The translations under genes and the position numbers were made by a program. A DNA stretch of 64,000 nt. Source: Pomphorhynchus laevis (Eukaryota > Acanthocephala > Palaeacanthocephala > Echinorhynchida > Pomphorhynchidae). This document shows, in pieces, positions 11,240-21,643 of the stretch (positions within the stretch are counted from its first letter, which is position 1; every line of letters begins with the position of its first letter). The notes under the pieces are model-generated. The model made no database searches, was not told the DNA's origin, and worked only from the letters and a program-made list of their open reading frames with translations. Where the stretch lies: the NCBI GenBank assembly GCA_012934845.2, contig WNNJ02000463.1, positions 44,582 to 108,581 on the forward strand. The letters run 5' to 3'.

Positions 11240-12840
11240 ATTAACAAATTGACTAATTAAACAATTAACTAATTGCAACTGAAGATGATGGCAGTGCAAA
11301 AATATCCAGAATCAATACAAATTAATTGTTCGTTTAATTAAATTGTAGGAATTCTGCTGATTGAATTCAAAATAATGAACAGTTGTGTGCAGCTCATAAT
11401 GAACAGATGTGTGCATAGAAATAACAAAATATAATTTAACATGATAGATTATTTTAAAACATTTAAAAGCGTATATTTTAAAAATGTAAAATGCATATAT
11501 ATATTTCAAAATAAATATATTTTGCATATTGATCAATATTTACAATAAGATTTGATACAAAATAAAGCCATATTTAACTCCATCTGTATTTCAGATTTTA
11601 TGAAATTAAGTGATTCCACATGATACAAATTCAGTTTGTAAGGCAAAATTACTCCATATGGTGATGCGTTTCTCTTTATTGTAGCTACATGTATTTCATA
11701 ATCTTCACATACAAAACTTCGTCTTTTAAGCTAGATTTGATGTTTGTCTAGCTTTATTGACGAGTTACTGCATAAAAAGCGGGTTTCCTACAAATATCAT
11801 GTTTTCTTAATTTTATTAGCTCAATCTACAAAATATAAATTAAAAATATAAAATCGCTTCAAATTCTAAGCAATAAATAGCATTTAAAAAATTACGTCAT
11901 GCTTTAAATTTTTTCTTAATTTTATTTTGATTTTCAAATACCATGAAAATTTCCGTAAGCTAGCATTTCTCAGAATTACTCAATTATTTTTGAAGAATAA
12001 TTTAAAGTGAAATATGTAAGGTGAAAATTTTTAAATGTTTTTAACGGCAAATTTTAATAAGTATAAGATTGATTCCAAATATAATAGTAGTGAACGCTTA
12101 GAAAACTAACTGATGGCATGCGCGTTGTTGTCCTAAACCACTTGTGTTAATTGATATCATAAAATATGAGGAAAGAGACAATCTTCAACCACTATCGAAT
12201 AATAAGACCAGCTGAGTCTACCTATTTTATATTATATAATTATATGATTATAATTATATAATAAATAATTAATTATATTACATTATATTACACGATAGAT
12301 GGTCTTAAATCGATAACTACACGATAATTAAAATTGCATCTACAACTTTAAGTTCTTTTGACTTTCAGCTTCTTCAGAAGGTGCTTTGAAGTTTTCGAGT
12401 CGAGCATAGCATCATTGCCCGATTATCTCAAGTAGTTGCATATGATTGCGACTATTTCCAGTGACATCGGGATGAATAAATGGTGTTATCTCGTTTAATA
12501 ACAATCAGAATAACCAACGAGATATCTATTTAACAGAATAGATCTGTAACATGTAAATAAGCCTTTTGAGAGAATAAAAATCATATCAGCTAACTGAGTC
12601 GACGTATTTTATTATAAATAATTCAAAAATATTGCTGAATAAAATTTAAATAATCAAATAATAAATAATAAAAAATTATAAATAAATAGTTGTTATTTAA
12701 TAATTTATATAATTTACATCAAGTTAAAATTTAAAATAAAAATTTTGAAATATAAACCAATTTATATAAGATTTTATACAATTTATATCAATTTAAAATT
12801 TTAAATTAAAATCTAAAATAAAAGTTTATTTTTATTAGTT
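11240..12840. other. Gene-free A+T-rich stretch with two copies of a recurring 25-28-bp motif
   Basis: No gene was recognised. GACCAGCTGAGTCTACC (12206-12222) and ATCAGCTAACTGAGTCGACG (12585-12604), each followed by TATTTTAT, belong to a motif also present at 14274-14302 and inverted at 40894-40920. Confidence 0.55.
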
Positions 12841-13015
12841 GACTTATACATAACAGACGATGTATCAGAATAAGCATTAGAGGTCATCTAATGAAGTTTC
12901 GGTCCCTATTTTAAACCTGGTTTTTATTATCCATACATTAAATTTGCGACTTGAGGGTTTAAATATATTTTTATCTTGTGTATATATTACTATTTTTAGT
13001 TTAATTTTATTTTTA

Positions 13016-13830
13016 TAGTAACCTAGTTTAAAATATGTATTTATTAAATTATTTAAATGATTTTGAAGAAAGCCAATATCATTACATATTGTTGCAATTC
13101 ATAAAATTTTATTATTTAATAAATTATATTTTATATTATACGGTATGCATGAATGCTCATGCTAAAATATGTTTCTTGTAAATTTAAATATGTCATTTTT
13201 ACGATATAAATTAAAAATATTTTTAATTGATATTAATTTAATACTCATATCTAGATATATACCATTTTTATAATCAATATAAGTTTTAATAAGAATAAGA
13301 CTACTTGGATAAAATTGTTCACTTATTGGATAAAAATTATTAAAGTTAAATACTATTAATAAAATTGATTTATTTGATGATTTCTATATTTAAATATTTT
13401 CCGTTTGATTGTGTTTTATAGTAACCTAGTTTAAAATATGTATCTATTAAATTAATTAAATGGTTTTGAAGAATGCCAATATCGTTACATATTATGGCAA
13501 TTCTTAATATTTCATTATTAAATGTATAATACAGTAAAATATGATTATTATTAATTAATTATTAATCTAACTGTATTATTAATACGATTAAAATATGATT
13601 ATTTAAATATAAATTATAAAATACATAAAATTTTGTTATTTAATGTACTATATTTAATATTAAATGGTATGCATTAATGCTAATGCAAAAATATTTTACC
13701 GTAAATTTAAATATCATCTTTACGATATAGTTAATATTAGTTTTAATTTATGTTAATTTAATGTTCATGTCTAGCTATATATCTTCTTTATCATCAATGT
13801 TGGTTTTATTAAGAATAAGTCTATATAATT
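13016..13830. repeat. Diverged direct duplication of ~300 bp
   Basis: The block starting AGTAACCTAGTTTAAAATAT at 13016 recurs near 13420. Both copies continue through GAAGAA(A/T)GCCAATATC and a GGTATGCAT(G/T)AATGCT segment to AATAAGAATAAG. The second copy carries about 110 bp of extra sequence near 13510-13655. There is no coding signal. Confidence 0.65.
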
Positions 13831-14379
13831 ATATAATTATTTAATATAATTATATAATCTTGTATAATTTAGATTTATTGTTAAAACAGCCATGCACAAT
13901 GGTTTAATTAATGATTGATTAATGGCTGAATATTTGTTAGATAGGCGTTATAGTTGTTTAAACACATATATGTATATCTATTCCGGATATAATGTTAATT
14001 AATTTTTCATATTTTAAAATACATTTTATTTGCAAAAATAAAAATCTATGTTCTTCATCATTTGTGTGTTTCTAACTCACAATAAAGTTCCATTTTATCA
14101 CATATAATTATCTATACTTATCTTTTATTTAAACGAAGAGTATATTATTTACTCTGTAAAAAATTTTAAAATCTATTTTTAATCAATTAATTTTTTTACA
14201 CTTTATATTTATATACTTTTACAGAAAAAAATACTTTTAAGAAGTAGAAATAAAATTCAATAGTACATATAGGATCAGATAATTGAGTCTACTTATTTTA
14301 TACTATACATAAATAAAGATAAAGATAAATAAAATAATAAATAATTATACAAGAGGTCATTAGAAGAAACTGAAATTTT

Positions 14380-14702
14380 TTATCATGAATTAAAAATATA
14401 TTTGTTTAACTGCTTTCTTAAATATATTTGAGGTACTGCTATGTTATCAGGTTTCAATCCCTGTTCCTCGACCCCACATACTGTCGGGGCTAATTACATG
14501 TTAATGACGTATTTCATTTGATGAATGAAATACGAGTAACAATTCATGTGATTGTTATGAATTGGATAATAAATAATATATAACGTATTCGAATAAGGAA
14601 TAGAGGTTATCATAAGGAACTGCTATGCTCTAAGGTTTCGACTCATATTCCTTGACCCAACAGATAAGTAGGGCCAAATGCATGATAATGACGTATTTCC
14701 TA
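14380..14702. repeat. Second diverged duplicated block
   Basis: 14430-14517 and 14620-14697 share a pattern of ACTGCTATG, AGGTTTC, TTCCT(C/T)GACCC, AGGGC or GGGGCTAA, and AATGACGTATTTC. It also resembles 12880-12970, so the 12.8-15.0 kb interval appears built from copies of one old repeat. Confidence 0.5.
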
Positions 14703-15034
14703 ATATTAAATTCGATTATCTAGCTTATCTTAATCTAAACAAAGCATATTGCTTATTATCCATTCATAAATTTCCCACTTCAGAGTTTAAATTTAATTTT
14801 AATATTGTGTTGATTTATATGTTTAATTTAATATTTTATTAATACTTTGTTGATTTATACTTTTCCATTATACGAAATAGAAACAAAAAATATATCATTA
14901 CAACTTTTTAAAAATTAACAGAAAAATAGTCTTATCAATATAAGACTATTTATTAAGTATTTATAATTATTATTTATTATTTATAATTTATCTTATTAAA
15001 TTTATTAATTTAAATTTAATTTTTTAATTTTCAG

Positions 15035-15449
15035 GAACTATCAGGTATAGTGTTAAACGACAACAACACGTTATTTTTATATTTTAATTTTATTTTATAT
15101 AATTTAAATTATGTTTGCAATCTTTTGTTTAAAATGTTTTATTTTCCTCTATTTTTTATTTTATTTCTTTTTTTATTGCTTTGTTATGAATACATATGTT
15201 TTGTACTTTTGTTGTACATTTTTAGTGTTTTTGTTTCATTGTTTTGTTTTGTTTGCTGCGGTTTCTATAAACGAAAATGGTACATGAACAAATGTTAGCA
15301 ACGATTATGATTCCAGCATCAATGTGCAAACCGACACGAAACTTTGTTTGATTTCTTTTCATTTTTATGTTAATTTTCTGAAGCTGATAGTAGTTACTAA
15401 CGAAATATCAAAATACTGTGTGTTGTCGTTTAACTATACCTGATAGTTC
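15035..15449. mobile_element. MITE-like element, 415 bp, ~35-bp terminal inverted repeats
   Basis: The left end GAACTATCAGGTATAGT and right end ACTATACCTGATAGTTC are inverted copies, and the similarity extends inward through TTAAACGACAACA. CAG flanks both sides (15032-15034, 15450-15452), a possible 3-bp target duplication. A separate right end with the same terminus lies at about 15920-15970. The 82-residue T-rich open frame inside is low-complexity hydrophobic and not a credible gene. Confidence 0.75.
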
Positions 15450-15919
15450 CAGGGAAATTTAAAAATGTAATTAATAGTCTATCAAACTAATCGGTAATTG
15501 TAAAATAATGACTTTTCTAGTTCATTAAAGGTCATTAATTTTATAACATTTCTACTAAAATTTAATATTTGTAATTCACATAAACTAAGAAAGTTTTATT
15601 GCAATTTATAAATTGTAATTTAATATGTCGTTCACTTCGTTCCTTTATTAAAGGTAAGCTCACCCTTATAATTAAAACTTCGATTAATTGAAAATAAATA
15701 TGTGATTATTATTTGGTTGAATTACGACAGAAGTAAAAGATTGAAAAACATTTGTTTATCGAATAGAAAAATAGATGACATAAAAGCAAACCAAGTCAAA
15801 GTGCATTCAAAATGTAAATATATACATCGTAATTTACTAAATATGGAGTAATTACTTTGGCTGTTGGTTTGCTAAGATGGTAAGCATCCCTTTAACAACT
15901 TCTGTTACTATCAGACTTT

Positions 15920-15970
15920 TTACGAAATATCAAAACAATTTTTGTTGTCGTTTAACTATACCTGATAGTT
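15920..15970. repeat. Solo right end of the 15-kb MITE family
   Basis: ACGAAATATCAAAA followed by TTGTTGTCGTTTAACTATAC and CTGATAGTT matches the right end at about 15400-15449. No matching left end was found nearby. Confidence 0.7.
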
Positions 15971-17857
15971 AATGAAAATTTAAAAGTTTAAAATCAAACC
16001 TTTGAATTATTATTAATATAGGTTATAATACCTTACACCTTATAACTATAATTGAACAATATAATAAAAAGTAATATTTATATAAAATGCACACTTCAAC
16101 TTTAAATATAAATTGACTGTAAATTAAATTTAATAATAAAATTTGAATTTTATTTTAAATTAATTTTAATCTAATTTTAACGTTTATATGTGCAATATTA
16201 TTAAAAATATTATGTAAATTTCATGTAAACGTTGCCAGACGTTAAAAAATAAAGATATTTTATAACATGTCAAAGATAAAGTTTTTAAAAAGTGAGTGTT
16301 TATAAATATATATATTAAGATAGAGTGTTTGATAATTAAATATTAATTTAAAATTTCACGTTTTAATTGTAAAATTATTACTCTTTATAAATTTTATTAT
16401 TACTGTTTACTTGTAAAATTAATGCTATTTCGATCTAGTTATCTCAAAGTCGCCAAGATATTTTTTAAATGCTAATTTACACACGTTAATGGTTACTTAT
16501 TATTAATAAATTTAGTATCAGAACTTAATATGATAAAGGCGAGCAATAAAATATTTATCCAGTAAATTTTTAACACTTCTGCTTTCAGACTGTAAAAAAA
16601 TAAAACGTGTGAATTTGAATCTTTTGTTGAATTATAAAATCTGTCTACAATCTGAACAAAAAATCAGAAGCGTTTGAAATTTTATTATATTAAGATTCCT
16701 TTACTCATATTAATTATTCTGGCAAAAGTTATATCGATCCTAAAAATGAAATAATCACTCGCAATGATAATTAATTTTGAGTTGATATTTATTTTAATTA
16801 TGACAAATTAAAAATTCTTTTTTATTTATTCTCTTTTAGATCTTACGTACTCCCTGTATTTTCATTAAGCGCAAAAACATATTTTTTATCGTCACTTTAT
16901 TTTTAATGTACGCAATACTACTTAGTTTACAGTAGAGCTCAATGTCGAAATATGTTGCCGTCACGTCCACATTTAATTTCGATTGAATTTTGGCAAAATT
17001 ACGAAATGTGAACCACATCAAACACTGAGACCGTATAGTACAATAATTAGTCATTAAAACCTTTCAGTAAAGAAAAAGTTTATCTGGATATTAAAATAAC
17101 AAGTTTACGATTACAATATCATAAAATCAGTTTCAATTGAAAACATGGTTGCGCAATTATTGCATTTATCTATCTTTTCACAATAAAATAGATATTTTTG
17201 AATTTATGCTTCGTATTGAAAATAATATGTTGGTAATATTTTCAATATTCGAAATATTTGAAAATATTAATTTAATATTATTAATTATCTAATATTACAA
17301 ATATTACATGTAAGTTTTCCCGTAAAATTAAATTTTCATATAAAATAGATAGTTTTAAATTTATGCTTAACACTAAAAATATAATATTTGTAATATTTTT
17401 AATATTCCAAATATTAAAAATATTACAAATTATATAATTAAATATTAAAAATATTATTAATTATTTAATATTACAAATATTACATGTAATTTTCCATGTA
17501 AACAGTAAAATAACTAAAGATTAATCGATTAAAATCATGTTAGCAAAATCACTTTCAAACCTTAGAACACAATCCTTCAAAAAAATGCTTCCAAAATTTG
17601 TCTATCTATTCTAGAACCAACATTCAAAAATTGAATTCAAGTCAAAAAAAAGCAAAATTATTCATATTATATAAATCACAAATCGTCTGAAATATTCAAA
17701 CGCTAAAAATATTCAAAGATTAAACTCAAAATATAAAATTTCCCGCAATAATGTTATTAGTGCTTATTGTTGAATCAACCGTGTATCCTTATTAATTTGT
17801 CGTGATTAATTTAATTATAATTAATTATATGTTTGACAAAGTTAACGATTACTACTT
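15971..17857. other. Gene-free A+T-rich stretch
   Basis: This is TA-rich DNA with ATATTAC/ATATTA repeats around 17220-17500. A 72-residue minus-strand open frame (16836-17054) is unsupported by any recognisable motif. Confidence 0.5.
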
Positions 17858-18030
17858 ATAGCACAGTCACATTCTATTTGTTAGCTACATGATTCTTTAT
17901 GTTGTAAATCTGTATTCTTAATACACATTGCGTTGCAAGGAATGTGACAAAATTTGGTAGGTGAGAAAAGTATACTTTTTTACAACATAAAGAATATTGT
18001 AGCTAACAAATCGAATGTGAACTGTGCTAT
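17858..18030. repeat. Snapback element with ~50-bp arms
   Basis: 17858-17908 (ATAGCACAGTCACATTC...) and 17981-18030 (...GAATGTGAACTGTGCTAT) are inverted copies with a few mismatches around a 72-bp loop. No clear target duplication was seen. Confidence 0.75.
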
Positions 18031-18435
18031 CAGTCACTATTTCACTTCTGACAACATAAATAGTATCTTCTGTTAACCGCAAAACACACCTTCTAATATG
18101 TGCTTCTCGAACTCAACTTCAAGTACACAGTTTCTTAAAGTTTCTTAAGCACAACTTCAAGCGAACCGTTAGTAAAGACAAACAGTTATCATTGAAATTT
18201 TGATAACTATTTATATCCCACACGCTACTTGAATCGTATATAAGCCAACAGCAGTACACTACATTTAAGTATTGGTTCACCTTATCAGCTACTGATTCAA
18301 TACTTACGTTTCACATTTCAATCCTTATAATGCTTGTTGATGATCACTCGACTCGTCCACTTTGAAATTATAATGAACGAATTTGGTCTTGCATTTTGCA
18401 AATTTGAATGAAATCATTTCTGATTTAAAAACATT

Positions 18436-18706
18436 CTTATCGATAACTAATCTTATCTATAAGTAATCTTATTGATAAGTAATCTTATCGATAAGTAAAC
18501 ATTTCAATCAGTAATCTTATTGATAAATAATCTTATCGATATGTAATCCTTTCAATCAGTAATTTTATTGATAACTAATCTTATAGATAAGTAATCCTTT
18601 CGATAAGTAATCTTATTGATAAGTAATCATTTCGACAAGTAATCTTATCTTTAAATCATCTTATCGATAAGTAATTATATCAATCAGTAATCTTATCAAT
18701 AAGTAA
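18436..18706. repeat. 16-bp minisatellite, about 17 units
   Basis: Degenerate tandem units follow the consensus CTTATCGATAAGTAAT; several are exact and others differ at one to three bases. Each unit holds the palindrome TTATCGATAA. Confidence 0.85.
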
Positions 18707-18719
18707 CTTGTTTAGTAAC

Positions 18720-19900
18720 ATCATTCCTTTACCTGGTTGAGTGTAATCAAAGTTTATCTACCACATCAAAAATTTTTATACTAAAAGCAACATATAAATG
18801 TCATACTGCCATTTTATCGTAGAATCTGCTGAATCATGAATGTTTGCTAATCTACATTATTTTGCTATTAAAAATAGTTTTTGCAATTGTACATTTTAAT
18901 CACAATTTATTGATGTGAAAATTTTCTGTTGCAAAATTACATGTATAAAATAGATGATTCGTCAACGTTTAAACCTTACATCCAAAAATGATTTGACTCA
19001 ATTCTAAACTAAATATTCACTAAAAATCGGTTTCGCAGATGAATAAAAATTATTTGCAATAGTAGGCTATGGATATTACAAATTCATTCAAACTGCATTA
19101 TGAAAAAATTAGCTAATTGAAACCAAAAAGCTGAAAAAACTATATTTACAGAAAATTATACAGAAATTTATTTTATCTTTTTAATATGATATAATATAAT
19201 AATATGTTATAATGTAAATATGCAGCCTTCGGTAGAAACTACCGTATAATCATGATTCGTTTCCAATACCTCGATCTCACATAACAACAGATTTTGTAAT
19301 AATTTTTTTATTTCGCACAAAAAATGTATCATATATTCATTCATAATAATTATAAATTTTAAATTTCTTTACTAAAACTTTATAAACCAAATTTATATTT
19401 TATAAATTTTATTTTATATTATAAAACTGTATTTTATTTCAATAAATATAATTAATATTACAATCTTAAATTAAAGTAATTTGATGGCACACAATACAAT
19501 CTATACTATAAATTATTATCTTAGATAATTTATTTAAAATAGTAACCCTCTGCCGTCACATGCGATGAGGGAGGATCAACATGTAAACGTTATTACAACA
19601 CTACAACGTTAATAGGCAACATCTACCAAATTAATAATACTAATTCACAGGTCGTTAAGCTGCAATAGGGATAGTGTTTTTAAATGAATGCAAGTTCGAG
19701 TATGTAAGAGTTGTTGGCATACAATAAACAGTATTTACAAATACAGCGAATTCTCGTGTATGACATATTATCCTATTTGAGAAAATATTCACATGAAAAC
19801 CGTCAATAGAAAATCTCATTATCCGTGCTCGCTTTCTTTGACTACCAAACTTACAAATGTTCCGGAATTCAGCGGCAGGTGTAAATTAAGTATCACTTTC
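18720..19900. other. Gene-free A+T-rich stretch
   Basis: No coding, RNA or repeat signal stands out apart from TA-rich runs near 19180-19220 and 19330-19450. Confidence 0.45.
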
Positions 19901-19929
19901 AAGTAAGAATTGATTTGAATCCCAATTCG

Positions 19930-20215
19930 TGTACCTTCTGAAGCAGAATATCGCAAGTGCCCAAATACATCGAACTTTACAGATCAGTATACGAGTTTGT
20001 CCGGGTTGCAGTCGGTACTCTCGGTTATCCCGGCCAATATGCAATGGAATTTCTGCGCATTCTCGAAAATCGATTAGGGGAGACGACTCAAGAATGTATG
20101 TAGATGGCTGCTATAGCGAATCAGCGCAGAAATTCAACGTGACAACATCGCTTGCATGTTGGAAGCCTTGTCAGCGGACTAGGTCTTGCCCGCTTTGTTG
20201 TAAAACAGTTGATAT
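19930..20215 (+). other. Coding-like island of unknown identity
   Basis: The G+C content is well above the neighbours. One frame is open for 101 codons (19929-20234, cysteine-rich and odd in composition). A second frame reads more like an ordinary globular protein (for example VAVGTLGYPGQYAMEFLRIL around 20005-20065) but is not open throughout. It may be a decayed gene fragment or a transferred piece. I recognise no family. It sits just upstream of the tRNA gene. Confidence 0.35.
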
Positions 20216-20278
20216 ACTTGTATTATTCATATAAATTACTTTTGTCAACGAAATAATTAATTTATTTTAGAATTTGCT

Positions 20279-20358
20279 GACAGCGTGGCCGAGTGGTCTA
20301 AGGCGCCAGTTTCAGGTACTGGTCTTCACGGGCGTGGGTTCGAATCCCACCGCTGTCA
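20279..20358 (+). tRNA. tRNA-Leu (anticodon CAG)
   Basis: The acceptor stem GACAGCG pairs with CGCTGTC (20351-20357), with discriminator A at 20358. The D arm carries the A-box-like TGGCCGAGTGG. The anticodon stem-loop is CCAGT-TTCAGGT-ACTGG with anticodon CAG. A long class-II variable arm, typical of leucine tRNAs, and a T arm GTGGG-TTCGAAT-CCCAC with B box follow. There is no intron. It decodes CUG leucine codons. Confidence 0.95.
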
Positions 20359-20374
20359 AGTTGGTTGTACTATA

Positions 20375-20379
20375 TTTTT
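20375..20379 (+). terminator. RNA polymerase III terminator
   Basis: A run of five T begins 17 bases after the tRNA-Leu 3' end. Confidence 0.7.
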
Positions 20380-21643
20380 AATAATTGGCTGTAAGATGCA
20401 TATGATAATTGTGTAGAATGTCATCTTAGATGTTTAACATACTATTTAATGCCTTATTTCTTTTCTAGATGTTTAACATTTAATCGTCATATTTTTTTAG
20501 ATCTTTGCCATTTAAATTTTATTTCAATGTTTAGAAGACATTGAAATAAAAATTTCAACGTGTATGATAATTATCATAGAGATACCAAAATGGTTATAAC
20601 CATTTTTTTGGACATTTAGTTTAGCATAGCAATAGTTAAATTTATTTTTCATAAATATACCAAATTAAAAATGCTTGTTTTGAAATCGATTTCAATATTT
20701 AAAAAGCCTATGAAATGTGACTAAATTATTTCATGTTATTTATATATAATTGATTAATGCTATGTGTTCGAATTCCACCTCTGATTTAAAAAACATATTA
20801 TAATATTTTTAAAGTAAAATATTTCACTTTAAACTTTTTATGCTGGATAAATTTGTAATAATTTAAAACTATTCTGCTTGTTTTGCTATATGCTCGATTT
20901 CGTTATTCAAAATACTCTTTAAAATATCCTTGATTTTTTTCGTTGTTTCTATAAATGTTGATTAAATAGAAAAATATAGCAAGCTATTATTTTATATAAA
21001 ATACTGCTTTTATTTTATAAAATGGTTTTTTTTTAAATATTTCAAATTAACGGCTTTGAATTCTTTCTGATCATTTTTTATATTTTATTTATACAGAAAA
21101 TATAAATAAAAATTTAATACCTTTGTCGTATGTCGACAAGTTCACATTAAGACGTGATAGTTTCACATATAGAGATATTGTTATTAAGAATTCATTAAGC
21201 CGTTTGTTGGTTGACATGTCGAGATTGGTTTTAAAATACTTGAAAATAAAAAATCAATTTAAAATGAAAAAGTATTTGCCAGATTTGGAGTCCAATAATA
21301 GACGATATTGGTGTATCTACATTTGATAATCGTAAATATTTTATTTAAGAGCATGCTTGTCTAATGTCGAAACGAGTAAAACCACTAATGTTAAGGTATT
21401 TTTGATATGAAACAAATTATTTAGCATAATTTGTTTTAGCAATAATTATCGTATTTTAAATATGATAATAATAATCATAATAATATTTAATAATTATAAT
21501 ATCGCATTTATCCGATGTTAAATTAATACTCATTAATTTTGCTATAAATCAGTCCATGCAGCTTTTACAGAAAATAAAATTATTTTTTTACTTCGGAATC
21601 TCAGGACTTGATACAAAATCCTACAAAATACAGCTAAAAATAT
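20380..21643. other. Intergenic stretch between tRNA-Leu and the trehalose gene
   Basis: A+T-rich. It contains a short GACATTGAAATAAA inverted pair near 20523-20550 and no supported gene. It should include the 3' UTR of the minus-strand trehalose gene. Confidence 0.45.

Noticed and set aside
15050-15298. 82-codon hydrophobic open frame
   Set aside because: It lies inside a MITE and is produced by T-rich low-complexity DNA.
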